Virus record (IMG/VR): IMGVR_UViG_3300027721_000059
Location: 1-28,158 of that record
Direction: 5' to 3' (one strand)
DNA: 28,158 bases
Origin: a virus
Shown one piece after another: positions 17,467-23,670 of the stretch (within the stretch, counting starts at the first letter, position 1; every line of letters begins with the position of its first letter). The notes beneath the pieces are model-generated. The model had not been told where the DNA came from. It did not search any database and worked only from the letters and a program-made list of their open reading frames with translations. The position numbers and the translations under genes were made by a program.

Positions 17467-18210
17467 ATGATAATCTTAAGACATGGTATATTAGAGCAGG
17501 AAATACAGGTAGCAACCCCGCCGACCCCGTCATACCCGACTGATGGACTTTTGGCGAGATACGATTTTAATGATACTCTTAATGATACTTATGGTAGTTT
17601 CAATGGATGGGAGTCTCAAGCAACCCCGGCAGAATGGTCTTATGGGGAGTCAGGAGTTATAAATAAGGACTTTAAGACAAATGTAACAACAGGGTGGTCG
17701 TCTGGTGGAGCTCAGCCAAAAAAATGCTTAAAAAATGTAACAGATGCAAGCCTTTATGGTATGGTTAACGGAACTGGAAAGGAATGGGCCGTTTCTTTTT
17801 GGGCAAAGATTACAACCGCCGGGATGACGTTAGGATATGGAGTTACATGGAATGATAGCCCTTCAACAGAAAAAATAAAAGTAGGATGGTATAATCCAGG
17901 CACACCAAGACTAATAGTTTATGGCGCCTCCGGAGAAATAATAGGATATAATAATGACTATAGGGATAGTAGTTGGCATAATTATGTTCTTAATATGGAT
18001 GCAACAAATATAAAACTTTATGTTGACACAGCAGAAGTAGCTTCGGGCTCTCGAGTTAATCTAACAGGCGCGGATATATGTGGAATAGGGGCAAATGCTG
18101 TAGCAACAGACCAGATTCTTATGGGCGAAATCGATTTAGTTTATTTCTATAATAAGGCAATAAGCACTGGGGATATAACTCAATTATATAATGGGGGAAG
18201 TGGAATATAA
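17467..18210 (+). CDS. LamG/concanavalin-like tail protein, second copy
   Basis: A 247-residue protein with the same opening as the 14226 product: GLLARYDFNDTLNDTYGSF. A jelly-roll-like body follows (WAVSFWAKITTAGMTLGYGV, then WHNYVLNMDATNIKLYVD), ending DLVYFYNKAISTGDITQLYN as in LamG-type domains. It probably binds glycans as a fibre-associated lectin. Base use differs slightly from the neighbours: more GC-rich codons such as accccgccgaccccg near 17515, which may mark a more recent acquisition. It precedes the formyltransferase-like gene. Confidence 0.78.
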   Translation: MIILRHGILEQEIQVATPPTPSYPTDGLLARYDFNDTLNDTYGSFNGWESQATPAEWSYGESGVINKDFKTNVTTGWSSGGAQPKKCLKNVTDASLYGMVNGTGKEWAVSFWAKITTAGMTLGYGVTWNDSPSTEKIKVGWYNPGTPRLIVYGASGEIIGYNNDYRDSSWHNYVLNMDATNIKLYVDTAEVASGSRVNLTGADICGIGANAVATDQILMGEIDLVYFYNKAISTGDITQLYNGGSGI

Positions 18211-18222
18211 AAAAATAAAAAA

Positions 18223-18975
18223 ATGGAAAGAAAAAAAGTTATTCTATGCGGATATAACTGGTCAGGATGTAAAGCTCTAGAACTCTTATTAGAAGAGGGT
18301 CATGATATATTCGTATACACTCATGAAAATCCAGACCATATAAACTCCTTAAAAAGCCTATGTGAAAAAAGAGGGGTTCCCTATTCTCTGGAGAAGATTA
18401 GTATGGGGAATCTTCCGTTTATTCCTGATATAATATGTTCAATATACTATTCCTATATTATACCTGACGATGTGATAAAATCTGCTGAAGGAAAGGCTTT
18501 TAATCTTCACCCTTCTCTTCTTCCTAAATATAAGGGATGTTCTAGTTTAACATGGGCTATGATAGAGGGGGAGAAGTTCGTTGGCTATTCTTTTCACTAT
18601 TTAACTCCAGATATAGATGGCGGGAATATAATACTTCGGGATTCAATAAAAGTAGAGGACTTCGATACTCAAATAACACTTTATTATAGAGTTATGTTCG
18701 AGGCCCTAAAAGACTTTCAAAAAGCTTTTAATCATGTTCTTAATGAGTATAAAGGAAAAAAACAGGAAACTGGAGGTAGCTATAATAAAAGAGGCTGTCC
18801 TTATGATGGAAATATAGACCCTACATGGGGCGATGAAAAAAAGGAAAGATTTATAAGAGCTATGATATATCCTCCTCTTAAAGGGGCTAGTTATTTAGGA
18901 GAAGAAATAGGAAGTTATGAAAGAATGAAAAAGCTAGATGAAATAATGCAGGGCTTAACAGCTGACTTAATATAA
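18223..18975 (+). CDS. N-formyltransferase-like enzyme (FMT/sugar N-formyltransferase fold)
   Basis: A 250-residue protein with the folate-dependent formyltransferase fold. The catalytic triad is intact: N94 and H96 in FNLHPSLLPKYKG and D132 in TPDIDGGNI, with the same 36-residue H-to-D spacing as E. coli Fmt (H108 to D144). The N-terminus VILCGYNWSGCKALELL is a Rossmann-like start. It lacks the C-terminal tRNA-binding domain of methionyl-tRNA formyltransferases, so a small-molecule or nucleotide-sugar amine is a likelier acceptor. Its place between LamG and baseplate genes suggests modification of a surface sugar or of the virion, but no substrate is shown. Confidence 0.85.
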   Translation: MERKKVILCGYNWSGCKALELLLEEGHDIFVYTHENPDHINSLKSLCEKRGVPYSLEKISMGNLPFIPDIICSIYYSYIIPDDVIKSAEGKAFNLHPSLLPKYKGCSSLTWAMIEGEKFVGYSFHYLTPDIDGGNIILRDSIKVEDFDTQITLYYRVMFEALKDFQKAFNHVLNEYKGKKQETGGSYNKRGCPYDGNIDPTWGDEKKERFIRAMIYPPLKGASYLGEEIGSYERMKKLDEIMQGLTADLI

Positions 18976-18988
18976 AAGAAATGAAAAT

Positions 18989-20314
18989 ATGGGGCTTCTT
19001 CCTGTAGGCATAAACAATAGAATAGTGGAATGGAGGGCAAAGGATAAGATAGTTAATGTCTTTCTTAATGATGCTTCAGGCTCCGTAACTTCTATAGCTG
19101 ACTTAAGCGCTTATTTCTATGCAAAGAAGTTTCCTATTTCTAGTTCAGCAGATTTAGATATTTCAATAGGATATTATAGTAAGGACCTGGATAAGAAAAT
19201 GTTCTGCTTCCACCTATATCCTTTTATTACAGATATATCTATTGGAGATTACTTATATGAGATTCTTATTACTGACACTGCTGGATTAAGAATAACCATT
19301 GTTCAAGATAGATTTTCTCTGCTTCAAACAGTTTTCGAAGGATATACTGCTGGAAACTCTATTAACCCTTCAACTTATTCATTTACTAATTATGACTCCT
19401 CTATGATATTAACAATAGAGGGTAGAACAGAGGAGTGGAATCTATATACTCCAGACTGGATTACAGCCAGTAGAACTTCAGGAACATATGGGACTTATGA
19501 AGTGGTTCTTACAGCTAATTCAGATGTAAGCGTTCCATATGCAGATGTTTCTATAGTCTTTAACAATGAGACTATGGTCATGGATACTTCATATGGCTAT
19601 TATAATCTCTCCCTAGATTCATGGTGGAAGTTCGAGAATAATCTATTGGATTCTTCTTCTGGAACGTATAATCTAGAAGCTTCAGTAGGATATGCATACC
19701 CTCCAATCCCTACAGACTACTATTACTATGATGTAGCTTCTGTAGACTCCTCATGTATATTCTTAATTAATGATAAGGGAGCAGTTATACAAAATATAGT
19801 TCTTAGCACTAATAATACTACAAATCTATATAATAGAGAGCCTGGATGGTCTAATTCAGTATGGTTCAAAGCTCCTCACCTTCCTGTAAGTTATAGGGGT
19901 GGAGCTATGGTCTTCTCTAACCATGGAAATGGAGAGGTGGGAATAGATATAGGTATAGATAGTGATGGAAAGGTTTTCGCAAGAAGAATAGAGGTATGGG
20001 GGGGAGACTGGTGGTGGGGATGGACAAGTGATAGTTCAGTAGTAGGAGACGACACATGGCATAATATAATCCATACCTATAATTCTATTACAAAAGTCTC
20101 TAAGGTATATCTAGATGGAGCTCTTACGTATACTGCTGACCCAGTAACAGACTATTTAATAACTGGATTCGATTCTACATATTTAGGAGCAGAATGGATA
20201 GACCAGGGATTTATTATAAGAAATGGCTTCTGGGGATACTTAGATGAGGTTAAGATTTTTGGATACCCTCTACCTGCTTCACAGGTTAGCCAAATATATA
20301 ATCAGGGAATATAA
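18989..20314 (+). CDS. BppU-like baseplate/tail protein with C-terminal LamG domain
   Basis: A 441-residue two-domain protein. Residues 1-120 are a BppU N-terminal-like beta domain, with DKIVNVFLNDASGSV, a lysine strand FYAKKFPI, and the ending GDYLYEILITD...ITIVQDRFSL. A middle Ig-like or linker part (about 125-210, TIEGRTEEWNLYTPDWITAS) leads to a LamG-like domain (about 210-440: DSWWKFENNLLDSSSGTYNL, then SVWFKAPHLP, VYLDGALTYT and VKIFGYPLPASQVSQIYNQG). It is probably an upper-baseplate protein carrying a lectin. The N-terminal domain is repeated alone in the next gene. Confidence 0.8.
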   Translation: MGLLPVGINNRIVEWRAKDKIVNVFLNDASGSVTSIADLSAYFYAKKFPISSSADLDISIGYYSKDLDKKMFCFHLYPFITDISIGDYLYEILITDTAGLRITIVQDRFSLLQTVFEGYTAGNSINPSTYSFTNYDSSMILTIEGRTEEWNLYTPDWITASRTSGTYGTYEVVLTANSDVSVPYADVSIVFNNETMVMDTSYGYYNLSLDSWWKFENNLLDSSSGTYNLEASVGYAYPPIPTDYYYYDVASVDSSCIFLINDKGAVIQNIVLSTNNTTNLYNREPGWSNSVWFKAPHLPVSYRGGAMVFSNHGNGEVGIDIGIDSDGKVFARRIEVWGGDWWWGWTSDSSVVGDDTWHNIIHTYNSITKVSKVYLDGALTYTADPVTDYLITGFDSTYLGAEWIDQGFIIRNGFWGYLDEVKIFGYPLPASQVSQIYNQGI

Positions 20315-20327
20315 ATAAATAGAGTAT

Positions 20328-20672
20328 ATGGGAACTTATAACTTATACAACAATAAACTAGAAGGCTTTCAGGGGAACACCAAGGACGTTCTAGTAGTCG
20401 TTTACGATGCTTCTGGAAATCTGATGGATATAACAGATTATGACGCTTCCCTCTATATGAAGAAATACCCTATTAGACCGGGAAACCCAATAGATGTAGC
20501 TAAGTCTTATATTACAAAGGATGCTTCTGCAGGTTCTTTCCTATTCAAAATGTCTTCAGAAGACCTGGATATAGCAGCAGGCGATTATGTTTATGAGGTC
20601 ATAATAGATAATACAGCTCAAAGACACACTGTCGTTCAGGACAGATTTAACTTAAAAGACTCAATAATATAA
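20328..20672 (+). CDS. Single-domain BppU-like baseplate protein
   Basis: A 114-residue protein equal to just the BppU-like N-terminal domain of the preceding gene. Matching parts are KDVLVVVYDASGNLMDITDY, LYMKKYPI, AGDYVYEVIIDNT and HTVVQDRFNL. It likely packs into the baseplate as a connector without a lectin, or is a truncated duplicate kept for structural use. TATAAATA overlaps the upstream stop at 20310-20317, which may be chance in such AT-rich leaders. Confidence 0.75.
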   Translation: MGTYNLYNNKLEGFQGNTKDVLVVVYDASGNLMDITDYDASLYMKKYPIRPGNPIDVAKSYITKDASAGSFLFKMSSEDLDIAAGDYVYEVIIDNTAQRHTVVQDRFNLKDSII

Positions 20673-20678
20673 AGTAAG

Positions 20679-20903
20679 ATGAAGAGTATGCTAGATAAGA
20701 TATACAACTTTTCGTTTCCTGTAGGAGGCGGAACACTAGGAGCTATAACCAAAGTTCCCGAGGTCACAAGTTCAACGATTACTCATAGCGGAATAGTTTT
20801 AGAAACTATATTAGTAGCAGCAATAGGAGCCTTAACTGGATATATCGTTAAGAAACTTTTAGATTACATATGGCCGAAGTTCTGTAGGCTATGTAAGAAG
20901 TAG
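20679..20903 (+). CDS. Small membrane protein, holin candidate
   Basis: A 74-residue protein with one clear transmembrane helix (about residues 38-56, GIVLETILVAAIGALTGYIV), a short polar N-terminus and a basic, cysteine-containing tail (KFCRLCKK). Its size, topology and place at the end of the virion operon fit a small holin or tail-anchored lysis protein. No endolysin gene is recognised near it, so the lysis assignment is inference. Its stop codon (20901-20903) lies inside the right IR-A arm. Confidence 0.6.
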   Translation: MKSMLDKIYNFSFPVGGGTLGAITKVPEVTSSTITHSGIVLETILVAAIGALTGYIVKKLLDYIWPKFCRLCKK

Positions 20904-21024
20904 TTGTTTCATGTAAACCCCTCTAGGACTCCAAAGCTATAGAGGGGTTTTTCGCGCGAACAGGACCCTTATTTCCACAGCCCTCGTAAGTGAGACTAGA
21001 GTCATAGAGTCCTACTATTTAGAA
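20900..21024. repeat. Right arm of the 125-bp inverted repeat IR-A
   Basis: The perfect reverse complement of 1-125. It starts inside the last codons of the holin-like gene and ends with TATTTAGAA at 21016-21024. That end forms a 9-bp palindrome with TTCTAAATA at 21028-21036 (three-base centre TCT), so the repeat boundary falls at the centre of a dyad. The palindrome TTCGCGCGAA is at 20951-20960. Confidence 0.97.
20915..20952 (+). terminator. Strong terminator of the virion operon
   Basis: AAACCCCTCTA (20915-20925) pairs perfectly with TAGAGGGGTTT (20940-20950), an 11-bp stem closed by a 14-base loop and followed by TT to give a TTTTT run, 12 bases after the last virion gene. This is a convincing intrinsic terminator and is also part of the inverted repeat, so its mirror image stands at the left end of the module. 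Confidence 0.85.
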
Positions 21025-21226
21025 TCTTTCTAAATAAGGCCCGAACAATAGGTTTAAGTATACCCGAAGACCGTCTCATGTTCCTTCAGGGGAGTCGGCC
21101 CGAAAGCCCTCTAGTGGTGAGTTTTTTTTTCCGGCGCTCACGGGCGGCTCGCGATTCTTATCGTTTTCTCCACCCCTTTAGTATGTAGAGCTCATGGGAC
21201 CTCCCTGGGGTTCTTACTGTCTATAC
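21025..21226. other. Non-coding linker between the two repeat-bounded modules
   Basis: 202 bases of about even GC content, richer than the surrounding genome, with no open frame of note. It begins TCTTTCTAAATAAGG and holds TCGGCCCGA at 21095-21103, so its left half looks like a diverged copy of the IR-A arm; CGAAAGCCCTCTA here mirrors CGAAAAACCCCTCTA there. A nine-T run (21122-21130) lies between GTGAG and CTCAC, which could pair. The right half contains TCGCGA (21150-21155). If the true genome holds two inverted copies of 20900-21327, this linker should be present twice. Confidence 0.6.
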
Positions 21227-21327
21227 TTAATCTAAATAGAGATAAAGGACTGGGGAGTATGACCTTAAGGGTCTGGGGGCTATACGTTCCGTTCGCGCGA
21301 CTGAGGGACTGGGGTAGTGGGTAAGTA
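21227..21327. repeat. Left arm of the 101-bp inverted repeat IR-B
   Basis: The perfect reverse complement of 28058-28158. The outer end reads TTAATCTAAATAGAG, the palindrome TCGCGCGA is at 21293-21300, and GGACTGGGG occurs twice in direct orientation (21247-21255 and 21306-21314). Although unrelated in most of its length to IR-A, it shares the tip motif and the palindrome at almost the same distance from the tip. Confidence 0.97.
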
Positions 21328-21348
21328 AGGGTGAAGGTATATCGTTTA

Positions 21349-21373
21349 GTATACGCTACGTATAGGCGTATAC
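21349..21373. promoter_or_regulatory. Palindromic site, possible operator
   Basis: GTATACGC (21349-21356) and GCGTATAC (21366-21373) form a perfect 8-bp inverted repeat around nine bases that include TACGTA. It lies just inside the IR-B arm upstream of the small-gene operon, so it could bind a dimeric regulator. No obvious regulator gene is in the window. Confidence 0.5.
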
Positions 21374-21399
21374 GAATAAGATATAGAGGGACTAATAGA

Positions 21400-21427
21400 G
21401 AAGGTCTTCCATGGCGGGAAGACCTTC
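21400..21427. promoter_or_regulatory. Perfect 11-bp stem-loop upstream of the small-gene operon
   Basis: GAAGGTCTTCC (21400-21410) and GGAAGACCTTC (21417-21427) pair perfectly around ATGGCG. No T run follows (AACGAGAAATAAAATAA), so it is either a Rho-independent terminator lacking its tail, an operator, or a structure at the 5' end of an RNA. A 13-codon frame with an A-rich leader starts shortly after, at 21453, and may be a leader peptide or chance. Confidence 0.45.
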
Positions 21428-21514
21428 AACGAGAAATAAAATAATTACAAATATGGCTTTATTTGCTTACTATATATCCATGAGAAAGGATTAGGTATAG
21501 AGAATCGTAGAATA

Positions 21515-21560
21515 GATTCCTTAACGATTCCTTAACGTTCCTAACGATTTTTAACGATTT
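21515..21560. repeat. TTAACGATT-type repeats upstream of the first small gene
   Basis: Four copies of a (T)TAACGATT/TTAACGTTCC unit at about 10-11-bp spacing, one per helical turn, which puts them on the same DNA face. They directly precede the promoter at 21567-21596. Similar clusters occur at 128-151, 21989-22010, 22660-22700 and 23671-23735. They look like operator iterons for one regulator, or initiator-type iterons. Confidence 0.75.
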
Positions 21561-21566
21561 ATTTCG

Positions 21567-21596
21567 TTGCCATGTGAGTAGGAATGTTTATATTTA
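21567..21596 (+). promoter_or_regulatory. Bacteroidota-type promoter for the small-gene region
   Basis: TTG at 21567-21569 and TATATTTA at 21589-21596 are separated by 19 bp, matching the Bacteroidota housekeeping pattern (TTTG, about 19 bp, TAnnTTTG). The gene start at 21626 lies 29 bases beyond the -7 box. The TTAACGATT repeats end seven bases before the -33 box, so a bound regulator could block or assist polymerase. Confidence 0.7.
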
Positions 21597-21625
21597 CTCT
21601 GTATAACCAATAAAAGAATAACAAA

Positions 21626-21955
21626 ATGGAAACAAGATTTTATGACATTCTCTTTCAGCCGCAGAAGAATATGATAAGCAGAATCTCCGATAGGGGAGAA
21701 GACATAGACGGCGATGCTACAAGGCCCATACACTTATTGAAGGGCTTAACCAAATCCCAATATAAGAAATGGATTCGTAAGAATCAGGACAAATGCTTAG
21801 TAGTAGTCGTAAGCGATGGGATTAACAAAGAGACTCCTGCTTACTATTATGCTCATAATCCTATAGCAGAAAGGTTCTTCTGGTCATGGTTCGGCGCTCT
21901 TATAAATGGAACAGCAGGAAATGGAGCTGCTATATTAATGGATTACTCTAAGTAA
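21626..21955 (+). CDS. Hypothetical protein, first gene after the early-type promoter
   Basis: A 109-residue protein I do not recognise. It begins METRFYDILFQPQKNMISRI, contains TRPIHLLKGLTKSQYKKWIR with a basic patch, then the strand CLVVVVSDGI, and ends with GTAGNGAAILMDYSK. The fold appears mixed alpha/beta and soluble. It has its own promoter and repeat cluster, typical of an early phage gene that interferes with or takes over host functions. The A-rich leader AATAACAAAATG supports the start. Confidence 0.65.
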   Translation: METRFYDILFQPQKNMISRISDRGEDIDGDATRPIHLLKGLTKSQYKKWIRKNQDKCLVVVVSDGINKETPAYYYAHNPIAERFFWSWFGALINGTAGNGAAILMDYSK

Positions 21956-21963
21956 ATAAGTTC

Positions 21964-21989
21964 TAGGGAATGGGTGAGAGCCTATTCCC
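21964..21989 (+). terminator. Hairpin after the first small gene
   Basis: AGGGAAT (21965-21971) pairs with ATTCCCT (21984-21990) around a 12-base loop that can extend by GG/CC. The next TTAACGATT cluster follows at once, without a U run. It may be a weak terminator separating the first small gene from the second. Confidence 0.4.
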
Positions 21990-22010
21990 TTAACGATTCC
22001 TTAACGATTT
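21989..22010. repeat. Paired TTAACGATT repeats
   Basis: Two units, CTTAACGATTC and CTTAACGATTT, in tandem at 11-bp spacing, ending 14 bases before the ATG of the next gene. The same arrangement precedes other small genes, which points to shared regulation rather than coincidence. Confidence 0.7.
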
Positions 22011-22024
22011 AATTATATAATAAA

Positions 22025-22336
22025 ATGGAATACAAAAAAGATTTTTTCTGGACAACAAAGAAACTATGGGGAGATAAACTAGATGAAGGACTTTTCCCAG
22101 TCCTTAAAGCCTCTATAGGAGGGCTTCCTCTAACTATTCCTAAAGGAGCAGTCTTAATGGCTGTAGTGGAATACCCCGCAGACTGGACTTTAGCCCAAAG
22201 GATGCATGCTCTGGAGGATAGAGATATTAAGCCATGCATAATGGTGGACGTAAGCTCTGAAGGTAAAAGGGGAGTTTTTATGGGACTTTTAATAGGAACA
22301 TATTTGGAACTTATTTATAAAAATAATAAAAAATAA
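22025..22336 (+). CDS. Hypothetical protein of the small-gene region
   Basis: A 103-residue protein without a recognised family. The N-terminal part is aromatic and charged (MEYKKDFFWTTKKLWGDK), the middle has a hydrophobic strand (AVLMAVVEYPADWTL) and the end is GVFMGLLIGTYLELIYKNNKK, possibly a weak membrane-associated helix. It stands in series with its neighbours behind an operator-like repeat pair. Leader ATATAATAAAATG fits the genome's start style. Confidence 0.6.
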   Translation: MEYKKDFFWTTKKLWGDKLDEGLFPVLKASIGGLPLTIPKGAVLMAVVEYPADWTLAQRMHALEDRDIKPCIMVDVSSEGKRGVFMGLLIGTYLELIYKNNKK

Positions 22337-22340
22337 CGAG

Positions 22341-22664
22341 ATGAAAAAGATGAAACACTACGATTACAGGTTCCGCGCAGAATGTATGCGTGATGTAAAA
22401 GAACTCGAAAAGGTCTTACAGAAGGCCGGCGTATATCCTATATGGGGTAGCCATGAACCGCTTAAGAACGGGAAGAAGTGGGTGAATAGATTTATTACGG
22501 AGAGAGACAAGGAGTTCCCTGATGTTGAAGTCTGGGCTCAGTCCGCTATGGAGATAGAGGAGCTCAGGGACTACATGAGGATGGTGGATGACGGCCATGT
22601 CATGGTCCAGACTCTTAATTATACTTTTCTCTATACTGGAGAAAGAGACTGCGATAAATCTTAA
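22341..22664 (+). CDS. Hypothetical protein of the small-gene region
   Basis: A 107-residue charged protein starting four bases after the previous stop, hence probably cotranscribed. It has a helix VKELEKVLQKAGVYPIWG, a basic stretch LKNGKKWVNRF and an acidic helix AMEIEELRDYMRMVDDG, ending FLYTGERDCDK. An alternative start is at 22350 (MKHYDYRF). No family is recognised; the size and soluble make-up fit small host-takeover proteins. The codons are GC-richer here (ggccggcgt, gacggccat) than in the virion genes. Confidence 0.6.
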   Translation: MKKMKHYDYRFRAECMRDVKELEKVLQKAGVYPIWGSHEPLKNGKKWVNRFITERDKEFPDVEVWAQSAMEIEELRDYMRMVDDGHVMVQTLNYTFLYTGERDCDKS

Positions 22665-22700
22665 CGAATCCTTAACGATTTTAACGAATCCTTAACGATT
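22660..22700. repeat. Tandem 20-bp repeat (TTAACGAATCCTTAACGATT, two copies)
   Basis: The 20-base unit at 22661-22680 is repeated exactly at 22681-22700. Each unit is itself a pair of TTAACGA(A/T)T half-repeats. This is the cleanest cluster of its kind in the window, and it leads straight into TATTTCGT and the promoter box at 22730-22737, like the cluster at 21515-21560. Confidence 0.85.
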
Positions 22701-22707
22701 TATTTCG

Positions 22708-22737
22708 TCTGTATGTAGAATGGATTTATTATATTTG
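22708..22737 (+). promoter_or_regulatory. Probable promoter with perfect TATATTTG -7 box
   Basis: TATATTTG (22730-22737) matches the Bacteroidota -7 consensus exactly and lies 26 bases before the gene at 22764. The -33 position holds TCT rather than TTG, so the promoter may need an activator bound at the adjacent repeats. The sequence between repeats and box is laid out as at 21561-21596. Confidence 0.6.
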
Positions 22738-22763
22738 GACTACATAATTAACATAATACAGAA

Positions 22764-23222
22764 ATGAAACAGAAAACCGTAGAAAACGCAAAGAGAGTTC
22801 TGGAACTATTTCCTAGTCCTCATGAACTCATGAACAGCCCGCTTATGGGTAAAGTTCTTTACCCAATACATATTATGGCCTTTAGGGATTCTCAGGAGTG
22901 GGAAGGTCTCTCTATGGCTGTAGACCATATTATGATGACTATGCAGCATAGGTCCTTCACTAAGAATGGCTACCTCTTTCCCAGAAACAGGGAGAAGGGA
23001 GAAGTCATATTACTTCACGCGTATGACGGGGAGACCCTGGTAGATAGTCTTACAGTCTATAAAGCTCTTCTGGTTCTTATGTTCTGCTCATGGATGGGTA
23101 TGGAATGCTTCTCCACTGATGTAGACTATATCCGTAAGAACTATGCTAAGATAGAGAAGCAGGCCGCTGCTTACGATAAGCTAAGATTTGATGATGACGA
23201 GATATATTCCCTAATGGACTAA
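22764..23222 (+). CDS. Hypothetical protein of the small-gene region
   Basis: A 152-residue protein, unrecognised. It is mostly helical with several methionine/histidine-rich stretches (AVDHIMMTMQHRSF, YKALLVLMFCSWMGM) and an acidic end (DDDEIYSLMD). The hydrophobic run at about residues 103-116 may be a buried helix rather than a membrane span. It has its own repeat cluster and promoter, implying it is an independently controlled early gene. Confidence 0.6.
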   Translation: MKQKTVENAKRVLELFPSPHELMNSPLMGKVLYPIHIMAFRDSQEWEGLSMAVDHIMMTMQHRSFTKNGYLFPRNREKGEVILLHAYDGETLVDSLTVYKALLVLMFCSWMGMECFSTDVDYIRKNYAKIEKQAAAYDKLRFDDDEIYSLMD

Positions 23223-23277
23223 TAGGGGGATAAATCTAATGGATTTATAATGAGTATAAATATAAAAAAAAAGAACT

Positions 23278-23478
23278 ATGAAAAAAGCAGTAGAATTATT
23301 GGAAAGAGCCTTAGGCTTTATTAACTACGTAAAGGACTCCGAAGGAGAGATAAACGATGAAGGTCTCGAAGGAGATATAATGGAGTTCCTATATGGCGAG
23401 CTAGAGGAGAGGGAAACTAATAAGGAATCCTCTTCACAACTGGATTCTATTATTAAATCTGGTGAAGGTCTTTTTTAA
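23278..23478 (+). CDS. Small acidic hypothetical protein
   Basis: A 66-residue strongly acidic protein (EGEINDEGLEGDIMEFLYGE, then ELEERETNKESSSQ). Small acidic early phage proteins often act as inhibitors or DNA mimics, but nothing here proves such a role. The leader is AAAAAAAGAACTATG, typical of this genome. The gene is followed by the folded region at 23542-23627. Confidence 0.55.
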   Translation: MKKAVELLERALGFINYVKDSEGEINDEGLEGDIMEFLYGELEERETNKESSSQLDSIIKSGEGLF

Positions 23479-23541
23479 GGAGATATGGTTATGAATAAAG
23501 AACTTCTTCCCGTTCTGCCTCAGAGTCTAAGTTTAGTTGTC

Positions 23542-23627
23542 CAACGTCTCGATAACGTTTCAGAGACGAGCTCTGAAGCCGTCTCGACGTTGTCCAGCCT
23601 TCGACTTCGGAGAAACAGAGTTTCTCC
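23542..23627 (+). ncRNA. Candidate structured RNA or RNA element
   Basis: Two strong stem-loops with five-base loops lie close together: GTTTCAGAG / CTCTGAAGC (23557-23579, nine pairs with one G-U, loop ACGAG) and GGAGAAA / TTTCTCC (23609-23627, seven perfect pairs, loop CAGAG). CAACGT (23542-23547) can also pair with ACGTTG (23587-23592) to enclose the first. The segment is clearly GC-richer than its surroundings. A 63-codon frame covers it (23485-23676), but its product is a Ser/Arg-rich string with codons unlike the neighbours, so an RNA function seems likelier. No known RNA family is recognised. Confidence 0.4.
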
Positions 23628-23670
23628 TACGTCTCAGGTAAAGCCCTCTACTTATGTATGTTTTGAGTTT

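Noticed and set aside
1-21024. IR-A as the ends of an insertion sequence or composite transposon
   Set aside because: No transposase or resolvase was found in or near the arms, the enclosed DNA is a coherent virion gene set, and no target-site duplication is visible at the window ends.
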